A stretch of DNA of 64,000 nt from Paracidovorax sp031843945. GTDB taxonomy: Bacteria; Pseudomonadota; Gammaproteobacteria; Burkholderiales; Burkholderiaceae_C. The stretch is taken from contig NZ_JAVTJJ010000012.1 in NCBI RefSeq assembly GCF_031843945.1, positions 1 through 64,000 on the forward strand, read 5' to 3'. This document shows, in pieces, positions 55,031-63,568 of the stretch (position 1 is its first letter; every line of letters begins with the position of its first letter). Under the pieces are notes generated by a model, which saw nothing but the letters and a program-made list of their open reading frames with translations, had not been told where the DNA came from and made no database searches. Position numbers and translations under genes: made by a program.

Positions 55031-57909
55031 TACGCATGCTCCCGCTGTTCGCCTGCGCCGTGCAGGTTGCTCACGCACCGGCCGCAGATCGTGGGATGGG
55101 CGGCATCCTGGCCGACATCGGCCCGGTAATGCCAGCAGCGTTCGCATTTGGCATCAGAACTGGCTCTAGCGCTTATGGATAAAGCGCTTCCAGCTATTAA
55201 TTCGATAGCGGATGTGATGAACACGAACTTCAGGTCGTCGCCCAGGCTGGCCAGCAGCGCGTGGTCTTCTGCGCCTGCGGTCAGCGTGACGTTGGCCTGC
55301 AGCGAAGAGCCCACCTGGCCTTCGGCGCGCAGCGCCTCGATCTCTTTGTTCACCACATCGCGGATCTCGCGGATGCGCGACCACTTGGCCAGCAGGCCTT
55401 CGTCGGCGCCGGCCCCCGTGCCTGCGACGTTGCCGTAGGTCTCCACGAAGATCGAGTCGGAGCTGCCGAACACCTTCCACGCCTCTTCGGCCGTGAATGA
55501 CAGGAACGGCGCCATCCAGCGCAGCATGCCGTGCGTGATTTGGTACAGCGCGGTCTGGGCGCTGCGGCGCGCCAGGCTCTTGGGTGCCGTGGTGTAGAGG
55601 CGATCCTTGAGCACGTCGAGGTAGAAGCCGCCCAGGTCTTCCGAGCAATAGAGCTGCAGCTTGGCGACCACCGGGTGGAATTCGTAGACCTTGTAGTGCG
55701 CGAGCACTTCGTCCTGGAACTGCTGCGCGCGGGTGAGCGCGTAGCGGTCGATCTCCAGCATCTGGTCGAACGGCACGGCGTCCACGGCCGGGTCGAAATC
55801 GCTCACGTTGGCCAGCAGGAAGCGCAGCGTGTTACGGATGCGGCGGTACGCGTCCACCACGCGCGCCAGGATCTTCTCGTCACCCGCAATGTCGCCCGAA
55901 TAGTCGCTGGCGGCCACCCACAGGCGGATGATCTCGGCGCCCAGCTTCTTGTTGATCTCCTGCGGGTCGATGCCGTTGCCCAGCGACTTGCTCATCTTGC
56001 GGCCCCGGCTGTCCACGGTGAAGCCGTGGGTCAGCAGGCCCTTGTACGGCGCGCGGCCGTAGAGCGCGGAGGCGAGCAGCAGCGAGCTGTGGAACCAGCC
56101 GCGATGCTGGTCGTGGCCTTCCAGGTACAGGTCGGCCTCGGGGCCTTCGGTGTGGAACTGCGGCGCGTGTGTGCCGCGCAGCACGTGAAAGAAGGTGGAG
56201 CCGGAATCGAACCACACTTCCAGAATGTCGGTGCTCTTGGTGTAGCAGGCCGCGTCTTCGGCGCCCAGAATCTCTTCGGACGTCACGCGGCTCCAGGCCT
56301 CGATGCCGCCTTGCTCGACGATGGCTGCCGCCTGGTCCATGATTTCCATGGTGCGCGGGTGCAGCTCACCCGAATCGCGGTGCAAGAAGAACGGGATCGG
56401 CACGCCCCAGCTGCGCTGGCGCGAGATGCACCAGTCGGGCCGGTTGGCAATCATGTCGTGCAGGCGGGTCTTGCCGTTCTCGGGGTAGAAGCTCGTGTGC
56501 TCGATGGCTTGCAGCGCGGTCTTGCGCAGCGTTTGGGGCGCTTTGTCCTTGGTGAAAACGCCTTCGCCTTCGTCCATGCGAATGAACCACTGCGCGGCAG
56601 CGCGGTAGATCACCGGCGTCTTGTGGCGCCAGCAGTGCGGGTAGCTGTGCGTGATGTCCTTGGTGGCCATCAGGCGGCTGGCATTGCGCAGCGCCTCGAT
56701 AACGACCGGCACGGCCTTCCAGATGTGCTGGCCGCCAAACAGCGGAAAGTCGGCCGCATAGGTGCCGTTGCCCTGCACGGGGTTCAGGATGTCGTCCAGC
56801 GCCAGACCGTGGGACACGCAGGAGTTGAAATCCTCCAGCCCGTAGGCGGGCGAGGAATGCACGATACCGGTGCCGTCGTCGGCCGTGGCGTAGTCGGCCA
56901 AGTAGACGGGCGACAGGCGGCGGTAGCCGGCATCGACGTCATACAGCGGGTGCTCGAACTCCAGCCCGCCCAGCTTTTCGCCCAGGGCGGTCGCCAGCAC
57001 CTGGCCGGTCAGGCCGTAGCGCGCCATGCAGTCTTCGACCAGCGACTCGGCCAGCACCAACAGGCCGCGCTCGGTGTCCACCAGCGCGTAGGTGATGGTG
57101 GGGTTCAGGTTCAGCGCCTGGTTGGCGGGGATGGTCCAGGCGGTGGTGGTCCAGATCACCACGAAGGCTTCCTTCGTGAGTGCGGGCACCCCGAACGCGG
57201 CGGCCAGCTTGGCAGGCTCATGCGCCTTGAAGGCCACATCCAGCGTGGTGCTCTTCTTGTCCTGGTATTCGATCTCGAATTCAGCCAGCGACGAGCCGCA
57301 GTCGAAGCACCAGTACACGGGCTTGAGGCCCCGGTAGACGAAGCCGCGCTCCATCACGCGCTTGAACGCGCGGATCTCATTCGCCTCGTTGGCGAAGTTC
57401 ATCGTCTTGTAGGGGTTGTCCCATTCAGCCAGCACCCCCAGGCGCTGGAAGTCGCCCAGCTGCTGCGCGATCTGCTCGGTGGCGAAAGCGCGGCTCTTGG
57501 CCTGCATGTCGTCACGCGAGAGATTGCGGCCGTGCTTTTTTTCGATGGCGTTCTCGATCGGCAGGCCGTGGCAGTCCCAGCCGGGCACGTACAGCGCGTC
57601 GAAGCCTTCGAGCTGGCGCGCCTTGGTGATCATGTCCTTCAGGATTTTGTTGACCGCGTGGCCCATGTGGATCTGGCCGTTGGCATAGGGCGGGCCGTCG
57701 TGCAGGATGAACTTCGGCGCCCCGCAGCGCGCATCGCGCAGGCGCTTGTACAGGCCCTTGTCTTCCCATTCCTTGACCCAGCCCGGCTCGCGCTTGGGCA
57801 GGTCGCCACGCATCGGGAAAGGGGTGTCTGGCAGGTTCAGCGTGGCGCGGTAATCCGTGCCGGATGGCGCAGGGGATGCGGTGGGTGCAGCGGTTTTCTG
57901 ATCGGACAT
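55030..57909 (-). CDS. ileS: Isoleucyl-tRNA synthetase
   Basis: The 959-residue class I synthetase charges tRNA-Ile and edits valine. HIGH-type motif HMGH is at 81-84 (GQIHMGHAVNKIL), the editing domain follows (about 200-420), KMSKS appears in GRKMSKSLGNG near 637, and the C-terminal zinc site has CERCW and CGRC (near 920-945). It is slightly longer than E. coli IleS (938). An interspersed repeat adds residues around 900-916 (ELIAGSALSISARAS) in the linker before the zinc finger. It is coupled to lspA and follows ribF, the usual proteobacterial order. Confidence 0.98.
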   Translation of the reverse strand: MSDQKTAAPTASPAPSGTDYRATLNLPDTPFPMRGDLPKREPGWVKEWEDKGLYKRLRDARCGAPKFILHDGPPYANGQIHMGHAVNKILKDMITKARQLEGFDALYVPGWDCHGLPIENAIEKKHGRNLSRDDMQAKSRAFATEQIAQQLGDFQRLGVLAEWDNPYKTMNFANEANEIRAFKRVMERGFVYRGLKPVYWCFDCGSSLAEFEIEYQDKKSTTLDVAFKAHEPAKLAAAFGVPALTKEAFVVIWTTTAWTIPANQALNLNPTITYALVDTERGLLVLAESLVEDCMARYGLTGQVLATALGEKLGGLEFEHPLYDVDAGYRRLSPVYLADYATADDGTGIVHSSPAYGLEDFNSCVSHGLALDDILNPVQGNGTYAADFPLFGGQHIWKAVPVVIEALRNASRLMATKDITHSYPHCWRHKTPVIYRAAAQWFIRMDEGEGVFTKDKAPQTLRKTALQAIEHTSFYPENGKTRLHDMIANRPDWCISRQRSWGVPIPFFLHRDSGELHPRTMEIMDQAAAIVEQGGIEAWSRVTSEEILGAEDAACYTKSTDILEVWFDSGSTFFHVLRGTHAPQFHTEGPEADLYLEGHDQHRGWFHSSLLLASALYGRAPYKGLLTHGFTVDSRGRKMSKSLGNGIDPQEINKKLGAEIIRLWVAASDYSGDIAGDEKILARVVDAYRRIRNTLRFLLANVSDFDPAVDAVPFDQMLEIDRYALTRAQQFQDEVLAHYKVYEFHPVVAKLQLYCSEDLGGFYLDVLKDRLYTTAPKSLARRSAQTALYQITHGMLRWMAPFLSFTAEEAWKVFGSSDSIFVETYGNVAGTGAGADEGLLAKWSRIREIRDVVNKEIEALRAEGQVGSSLQANVTLTAGAEDHALLASLGDDLKFVFITSAIELIAGSALSISARASSDAKCERCWHYRADVGQDAAHPTICGRCVSNLHGAGEQREHA
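55161..55210 (+). repeat. Interspersed repeat, copy 11, inside ileS
   Basis: It reads TGGCTCTAGCGCTTATGG, ATAAAGCGCTTCC and AGCTATTAATTCGATAGC. It lies antisense inside ileS without breaking the frame. Confidence 0.85.
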
Positions 57910-58038
57910 GGGAGGACCTGAGGGGCGGGCTGTTGCCGGGCATGGGCCCGGAAAGCGGGGAGGCGGGGGAGGAGAGGAAGAGGGCGGTGGGGAGCGGACG
58001 GTACCGCGGCTGCAGCGGAGGCAGCGGCTGGAAGGCCG

Positions 58039-59094
58039 TCAAATTCGGTCGCGCGTGGTCTGGCGACGGGTTCCGGCATGGGCCGCGCCCGCAGCGCCGG
58101 TGCCGACGAAGTACGCCCGCGCGTCATCGCAGTCTTTGGCGATGCCGGTCGTCAGGGCGTCGAAGCTGTCGTACTTCAGCTCGTCGTGCAGTTTGTGCAG
58201 GAGTTCCACCCGAATGATTTTACCGTACGCCCCTTCGGCCCCCAGGCCGGTCGGCCATTCGAGGCAGTGCGTCTCCAGCAGCACCCGGCCCCCGTTCACG
58301 TCAGTGGGGTCGAGCGACGGGCGAACGCCCAGGTTGGCCACCCCCGGCAGGGGTTCGTCGCCCAGGCCATGCACCCGCACGGCAAAAATGCCGCTGGCGG
58401 CCGGCTTCCAGTGGGCAAAGCGCAGGTTCAGCGTGCGAAAGCCGTCGCCCGCGCCTGCGCGGCTGGCGCCCAGGTCGCGCCCGAGCTTGCGCCCGTGCAC
58501 CACGTGGCCGCTGATGGCGTAGGGGCGGCCCAGCAGGCGCGCGGCGGCCTCCATGTCGCCCCGGTCCAGCGCATCACGCACGGCCGAGCTGGACACGCGC
58601 AGCCCGTGCACCTCGTAGCTGTTCATGCGCGCCACGTCAAAGCCCTGCGCGCGGCCGGCGGCATCCAGCAAGGCGTAGTCGCCCGCACGCTGAGCGCCAA
58701 AGCGGAAGTCGTCACCCACCAGCACGTAGCGTGCGCCCAAGCCCCGCACCAGCACCTCGTCGATGAAAGCCTGCGGAGGCTGGCTGGCCAGCCGTTCGGT
58801 GAAGGGCAGCACCACGGCCTGCTGCACACCGCAGGCGGCCAGCTCGACCAGCTTGTCGCGCAGGGTGCCGATGCGGGCCGGCGCCAGTTCCGGCCGCTGG
58901 CGGGCGGCGGCGAAGTAGTCGCGCGGATGCGGCTCGAAGGTGAGCACGCAGCTGGGCACGCCCCGGTGCGTGGCCTCGCTGTTCAGCAGCGCCAGCATGG
59001 CCTGGTGCCCGCGGTGCACGCCATCGAAGTTGCCGATGGTGAGCGCGCAGGCCTGTGCGATGCCGGGGTGGTGAATGCCGCGGAAGATCTTCAT
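58039..59094 (-). CDS. ribF: Bifunctional riboflavin kinase / FAD synthetase
   Basis: The 351-residue enzyme makes FMN and FAD. The N-terminal adenylyltransferase domain has LTIGNFDGVHRGHQAML (residues 18-34), and GARYVLVGDDFRFGAQRAGD (near 124) and VSSSAVRDAL. The C-terminal kinase domain (about 190-310) has RPYAISGHVVHGRKLGRDLG and PGVANLGVRPS. A C-terminal extension ends in RRQTTRDRI. It lies 129 bases upstream of ileS in the same direction and is divergent from the HNH gene. Confidence 0.96.
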   Translation of the reverse strand: MKIFRGIHHPGIAQACALTIGNFDGVHRGHQAMLALLNSEATHRGVPSCVLTFEPHPRDYFAAARQRPELAPARIGTLRDKLVELAACGVQQAVVLPFTERLASQPPQAFIDEVLVRGLGARYVLVGDDFRFGAQRAGDYALLDAAGRAQGFDVARMNSYEVHGLRVSSSAVRDALDRGDMEAAARLLGRPYAISGHVVHGRKLGRDLGASRAGAGDGFRTLNLRFAHWKPAASGIFAVRVHGLGDEPLPGVANLGVRPSLDPTDVNGGRVLLETHCLEWPTGLGAEGAYGKIIRVELLHKLHDELKYDSFDALTTGIAKDCDDARAYFVGTGAAGAAHAGTRRQTTRDRI

Positions 59095-59100
59095 CCGTTT

Positions 59101-59160
59101 GCTCTGCTTTTGATAGCGTACAGCGCAGGTAAATCAAGCGCTAGACGCCAATTTGTCATG
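59101..59160 (-). repeat. Interspersed repeat, copy 12
   Basis: Read on the minus strand it gives AAATTGGCGTCTAGCGCTTG, CCTGCGCTGTACGCTATC and AAAAGCAGAGC. It sits immediately upstream of ribF in the divergent promoter region, so it could influence both genes. Confidence 0.7.
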
Positions 59161-59250
59161 AAAAGAGTATATTGTGCGTCAGGGTGGCCGGGCATGGTCA
59201 CCTTGAGACATCAGCGTTCCGATTCTTGTTTTTTCAGCAGGAGGCGTGTA

Positions 59251-59808
59251 GTGAAGGTCTTGAAGTTGTCGGCACAGGGGCTGCCCCAGTCGTGGATCAC
59301 GCTGGAGCAGGCGGTGATCCACTACGCCGCGGGCGAGGTGCGCTGGGAATCGGGTGGCCAGGTGGCGCGCTTTCGTGGCGGGCACAACGCCATCACGGGC
59401 GAACAGTCGGTGATTGCCATCAACAGCATCATCGGCACCCGGGGCGTGCCGGCCATCAACCCGTTCGAGCTGAAACCCAGCCTCACCAACCACAAGCTCT
59501 TCGCGCGCGACCGCAACGTCTGCGCCTACTGCGGCGGCCACTTCCACGAAGAAGCGCTGACGCGCGAACACATCGTGCCCTACGCCCGCAACGGCGTAGA
59601 CCACTGGATGAACGTGGTCACCGCCTGCCGCCCCTGCAACCACCGCAAGGGCCCGCGCACGCCTGAGCAGGCGAACATGCCGCTGCTGTACGCCCCGTAC
59701 GTTCCCAGCCTGTGGGAAGACTTCATCTTGCGCAACCGGCGCATCCTGGTGGACCAGATGGAGTTTTTGATGGCGCACGTGCCCAAGTCGTCGCGCCTGC
59801 TGGACTGA
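59251..59808 (+). CDS. HNH endonuclease
   Basis: The GTG at 59251 has CAGGAGG seven bases upstream and gives 185 residues (VKVLKLSAQGLPQSW). A first part (1-80) is followed by the HNH domain: CAYCGGHF (near 90-97), REHIVPYARNG and a second zinc-cysteine pair ACRPCNHRKGPRTPEQAN (near 126-143). This is the common chromosomal McrA/HNH_5-type family present in many Burkholderiales, not tied to an evident restriction system. DNA target and role are unknown. Confidence 0.92.
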   Translation: MKVLKLSAQGLPQSWITLEQAVIHYAAGEVRWESGGQVARFRGGHNAITGEQSVIAINSIIGTRGVPAINPFELKPSLTNHKLFARDRNVCAYCGGHFHEEALTREHIVPYARNGVDHWMNVVTACRPCNHRKGPRTPEQANMPLLYAPYVPSLWEDFILRNRRILVDQMEFLMAHVPKSSRLLD

Positions 59809-59973
59809 GCGGCCTGGACTTGGTGCGGCACCAACGCCGGTGGCGCGTGGTTTCCCGTACATGGCAGGCGCGCTAGCGGGGAGATAATTCCGCCTCGCTT
59901 TCGCCGGTATGTACCGGCATTCACGCCATTCATCGCCATCGGGCCTGCGGGCTCCACAGATCGGATCGTTTTC

Positions 59974-60972
59974 ATGCGCACTGTAGTTTCTCGCCGCCTG
60001 GCCCTGGCCGCTGCCTCCGTTGTCGCCATCGCCGGCCTGCCAGCCACTTCCGCCTTCGCCCAGCAGGCCAAGGAAATCAAGCTCGGCTACGCGCTGGCCG
60101 TCAATTCGCACTACGGCGCTGCCGCCCAGGCCTGGGCCGACGCGGTGGACAAGGGCACCAATGGCGCCATCAAGTTCAAGCAGTTTCCGTCCAGCGCGCT
60201 GGGCGGCGAGCGCGAGCTGATCGAAGGCCTGCAACTGGGCACTGTGGAGGCGGTGATCGTCTCCACCGGGGCTTTGAGCAACTTCGTGCCCGACGTGGGC
60301 GTGGTGGACATTCCCTTCCTGTTCCGCGATACGGCCCATGCTCGCGCGGTGCTGGACGGCGCCTTCGGCCAGGAACTGCTGGGCAAGTTCAAGGCGCGCG
60401 GCCTGATCGCTCTGGCCTGGGGCGAGCAGGGCTTTCGCCACCTGACCAACAACAAGCACGCGGTGAAGACGCCGGCCGACCTGAAGGGCCTGAAGATCCG
60501 CGTGACCGAGAACCCGGTGCACATCACGGCTTTCCGCACGCTGGGCGCATCGCCCACGCCCATGTCCTGGCCCGAAGTGATCGGCGCGCTGCAACAGGGC
60601 ACGATCGACGGGCAGGAAAATCCCATGTCGGTGATCGTGTCGGCCAAGCTGGCACAGGTGCAAAAGCACCTGTCGCTGACCGGCCATGTGTACGCGCCCA
60701 TGGCGCTCATCGTCTCTCCCGGGTTCTGGGGTGGTTTGACCGACGCGCAGAAGGCTGCCTTCACCGAAGGCGCCAAGGCCGGCGCACTGGCCTCGCGCAA
60801 GTTCGTCGACGACGTCGAGCAAAAGGGCCTGGCCGAGGTGAAGGCCGGCGGCATGCAGGTGGTCGAGTCGGTCGACAAGGCCGCCTTCCAGAAGGCGCTG
60901 GAGCCTGCCTACAAGCAGTACGCCACCAAGTTCGGCCAGAAGACGCTGGACCAGATCACCAGCGTGAAGTGA
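59974..60972 (+). CDS. dctP: TRAP transporter substrate-binding protein DctP
   Basis: The 332-residue periplasmic protein has a signal peptide cleaved near residue 29 (TSAFAQQ). DctP features include IKLGYALAVNSHYGAAAQAWAD, GGERELIEGLQLGTVEAVI (near 78-96), DLKGLKIRVTENPVHITAFRTLGASPTPM (near 172-200) and QQGTIDGQENP. It captures a carboxylate-type substrate for the DctQM membrane unit encoded downstream. An intrinsic terminator/attenuator follows, which would keep its level above that of the membrane subunits. Confidence 0.96.
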   Translation: MRTVVSRRLALAAASVVAIAGLPATSAFAQQAKEIKLGYALAVNSHYGAAAQAWADAVDKGTNGAIKFKQFPSSALGGERELIEGLQLGTVEAVIVSTGALSNFVPDVGVVDIPFLFRDTAHARAVLDGAFGQELLGKFKARGLIALAWGEQGFRHLTNNKHAVKTPADLKGLKIRVTENPVHITAFRTLGASPTPMSWPEVIGALQQGTIDGQENPMSVIVSAKLAQVQKHLSLTGHVYAPMALIVSPGFWGGLTDAQKAAFTEGAKAGALASRKFVDDVEQKGLAEVKAGGMQVVESVDKAAFQKALEPAYKQYATKFGQKTLDQITSVK

Positions 60973-61011
60973 CGAGGCAGGCGGGGCGGCGAGGCCCTGC
61001 GAGTCCTTATT

Positions 61012-61038
61012 GCCCGGCTTGGCCGGGCTTTGTTTTTT
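61012..61038 (+). terminator. Hairpin with T run between dctP and dctQ
   Basis: GCCCGGC and GCCGGGC pair around TTG, followed by TTTGTTTTTT. It is 16 bases before the dctQ ATG and probably lets only part of transcription continue into dctQM. Confidence 0.8.
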
Positions 61039-61053
61039 CAAGAATCCACACCC

Positions 61054-61569
61054 ATGCTCCAACGCTTCGAGCGCGCACTGGTGGCCGGCAACCGCTGGCT
61101 GCTCATCATCTTGCTGCTGGCCATGGCCTGCATCGTGTTTGCCAACGTGGTGCTGCGCTATACCACGGGTGACTCCATCGTCTGGGCCGAAGAGGTGGCG
61201 CGGCACCTGATGATCTGGGGCACCTTCCTGGGCGCTGGTCTGGTGCTGCGCTTTGGCGGGCATGTGGCTATCGACAACCTGCACCCAGTGCTGGGCGAGC
61301 GGGGCGCTCGGGTGCTGCGCGGCTTCATCGTGGTGGCGCTGGGCGTGTTCTTCCTGGTGATGGCCTGGTTCTCAGTGCAGTACGTGTGGGCCACGCGCTT
61401 TCAGACCACACCGGCCACGGACATCGCCTTCGCCTGGATCTATTCGGCCATGCCGGCAGGTTTCGTGCTGCTCTTCGTGCACCTGCTGTTCATGGGGCGC
61501 GGCTACATCCGCGATGGCCGCTACGTCCCTTCCGACGAGATGGACGCCGAGTCGGCGGCCTCGCTGTGA
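61054..61569 (+). CDS. dctQ: TRAP transporter small membrane subunit DctQ
   Basis: The ATG at 61054 gives 171 residues and four membrane helices (WLLIILLLAMACIVFANVVLRY; WGTFLGAGLVLRFGGHV; GFIVVALGVFFLVMAWF; AWIYSAMPAGFVLLFVHLLFM). The motif WAEEVARHLMIWGTFLGA is typical of DctQ. It pairs with DctM, encoded 24 bases downstream. Confidence 0.95.
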   Translation: MLQRFERALVAGNRWLLIILLLAMACIVFANVVLRYTTGDSIVWAEEVARHLMIWGTFLGAGLVLRFGGHVAIDNLHPVLGERGARVLRGFIVVALGVFFLVMAWFSVQYVWATRFQTTPATDIAFAWIYSAMPAGFVLLFVHLLFMGRGYIRDGRYVPSDEMDAESAASL

Positions 61570-61593
61570 CGACGACCCCAAAGCACTGACACC

Positions 61594-62877
61594 ATGGCCA
61601 TCACCCTTTTCGTTTCCGCCATCGTCCTGATGGCGCTTGGCTTTCCCGTCGCGTTCGCGCTGGCCATGTCGGCTGCCATCGCGGTCTTCGTGAGCGGGCG
61701 CTATCCGCAACTCATCGTCTTCAAGGAGATGTTCACCGGCATCGACAGCTTTCCGCTGATGGCCGTGCCGTTCTTCATCCTCGCGGCCGAGATCATGTCT
61801 GGCGGTGCGCTCACCGTGGTGTTGCTGCGCTTCGCGGCGCAGTTCGTGGGCCACCTGCGTGGTGGGTTGGGGCATGCCAACATCCTGTCGCTCACGCTGT
61901 TCTCGGGCATCTCCGGCTCGGCTCTGGCCGATGCGGCTGGCCCGGGCTCGATGATGGTCAAGATGATGGACAAGGCCGGCTATTCGCGTGCCTATGCGGC
62001 CGCGCTCACGGCCAGCACGGCCATCGTGGGACCGATCATTCCGCCTTCGATCATCATGATCATTTACGCGCTGCAGGACGAGCAGGTGTCGGTCGGCGCG
62101 CTCTTCATTGCCGGCTTCGCGCCGGGCATCCTGATCGCCGTGGCCATGGCCATTGTCAACTGGCGCGTTTGCGTCAAGCGCGACTACCGATCACGCGAGC
62201 CGCGCCCCAGCGGCCGCGAGATGCTGCTCAACAGCTTCCGCGCCATTCCCGCGCTGATGCTCGTCGTGCTGATTCTGGTCGGCATCCGTTTCGGCATCTT
62301 CACGCCGACGGAAGCGTCGGTCGTCGCCGTGTTCTACGCGCTGATCTGCGGCAAGTGGATCTATCGCACGCTGGAGTGGAAGGCGTTGCCGCACATCGCC
62401 GCGCGCTCGGCGTTGCTCACCGCATCGGTGCTGCTGGTGGTGGCGGCCTCAGCCGCATTCGCCTGGGTGCTGACGGTGGAGGGCGTGCCGCAGCAACTGG
62501 CCGAGACCATCGTCGGCTGGAACCTGTCGCCCGTCACCTTCCTCATCGCGGTCAACATCCTGCTGTTGCTCTTCGGCATCTTCATGGAGCCGCTGCCGGG
62601 CGTGATGATCCTCGTGCCCATCCTCGCGCCCATCTCGGCAGCGCTGGGCATTGACCCTATCCACTTCGCCATGGTGGTGATCGTGAACCTCACGCTGGGC
62701 ATGATCACGCCGCCGGTGGGTGGGCTGCTGTTCGTGACCTCGGTAGCCACCAAAGTGCCGTTGGCGGCACTCACGCGCGAATTGCCGCCGTTTCTGCTGG
62801 CGCATCTGATTGTGCTGATCCTGCTGACTTTCGTGCCTGCTATCTCCACCTGGTTGCCGCACGCCCTGGGCTTCTGA
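61594..62877 (+). CDS. dctM: TRAP transporter large permease DctM
   Basis: The 427-residue permease has about twelve helices. Motifs are FPLMAVPFFILAAEIMSGG (near 49), GHANILSLTLFSGISGSALADAAGPGSMM (near 90-118) and the second-half repeat VGPIIPPSIIMIIYAL and NLTLGMITPPVGGLLFV (near 368). It imports the DctP ligand using a sodium or proton gradient. The bestrophin-type gene starts 22 bases after it. Confidence 0.97.
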   Translation: MAITLFVSAIVLMALGFPVAFALAMSAAIAVFVSGRYPQLIVFKEMFTGIDSFPLMAVPFFILAAEIMSGGALTVVLLRFAAQFVGHLRGGLGHANILSLTLFSGISGSALADAAGPGSMMVKMMDKAGYSRAYAAALTASTAIVGPIIPPSIIMIIYALQDEQVSVGALFIAGFAPGILIAVAMAIVNWRVCVKRDYRSREPRPSGREMLLNSFRAIPALMLVVLILVGIRFGIFTPTEASVVAVFYALICGKWIYRTLEWKALPHIAARSALLTASVLLVVAASAAFAWVLTVEGVPQQLAETIVGWNLSPVTFLIAVNILLLLFGIFMEPLPGVMILVPILAPISAALGIDPIHFAMVVIVNLTLGMITPPVGGLLFVTSVATKVPLAALTRELPPFLLAHLIVLILLTFVPAISTWLPHALGF

Positions 62878-62899
62878 TTCGAGCCATTGCCGCAGCGCC

Positions 62900-63568
62900 A
62901 TGATCGTCCACGACCGCCCCACCGGTTTTCAGCTGTTTTGGATACTGCGCGGGTCGGTGTTGCACCGTATTCGCTTCACGCTGGCGGTCAACGTGGCGCT
63001 GGCCGTGGTGGTCACGGGGCTGCACGGCTACGTCTTCAACACCAAGGTGGTGGTGACGATGGCGCCCTTCACGCTGATCGGCCTGCCCATCGCCATCTTT
63101 CTGGGCTTTCGCAACAACACGGCCTATGCCCGCTACTGGGAAGCGCGCAACCTCTGGGGCGAGATCATCTTCCGCTCGCGTTCGCTGTCGCGGCAGTGCC
63201 TGGGCCTGATCCGGGTGGATGAGCCGGTGGATCCCAACGCGGTGGAGGGCGATGTGCGCGTGCGCATGGTGCGCCGCGCCGTGGCCTTCGCGCATGCCCT
63301 GCGGCTGCAGTTGCGCGGCCAGCAGGACGACGCGCTGCTGCAGCGCTGGATCACGCGGCAAGACGGGGCCCGCATTCAACCGTCGAGCAACCGGGCCGAC
63401 GCGCTCATGCAGGCCATGGGGCGCGACCTGGGCGAGTGCGTGCGCGAAGGCCGCATCGACCAGTGCCTGGCGGTGCCGATCGATCAAACCCTGACCGCGC
63501 TGGCCAGTACCGCCGCCGGCTGCGAGCGCATCCGCCACACGCCCGTGCCGTTTTCGTACACGCTACTG
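62900..63568 (+). pseudogene. Bestrophin-type (YneE) channel gene, cut by an insertion sequence
   Basis: About 223 family-like residues are present (MIVHDRPTGFQLFWILRG; FTLIGLPIAIFLGFRNNTAYARYWEARNLWGEI), with several membrane segments. Similarity ends at VPFSYTLLL, where family members normally continue with the second half of the channel; here the frame runs into unrelated sequence and stops at 63619. The break coincides with the end of the IS4-type element. The 3' part may lie beyond the window. Normally these proteins are anion channels in the inner membrane; this copy is presumably inactive. Confidence 0.8.

Noticed and set aside
55531..57921. A 796-codon open frame antisense to ileS
   Set aside because: Low-complexity His/Gln/Val/Gly-rich translation typical of GC-rich antisense frames; ileS is certain.
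58078..59250. N-terminal extension of the HNH gene antisense to ribF
   Set aside because: The ribosome site before the GTG at 59251 and the start of family similarity there make the upstream part an artefact.
59179..61284. A 701-codon open frame antisense to the HNH and dctP genes
   Set aside because: It spans two unrelated well-supported genes and the gap between them without any domain.
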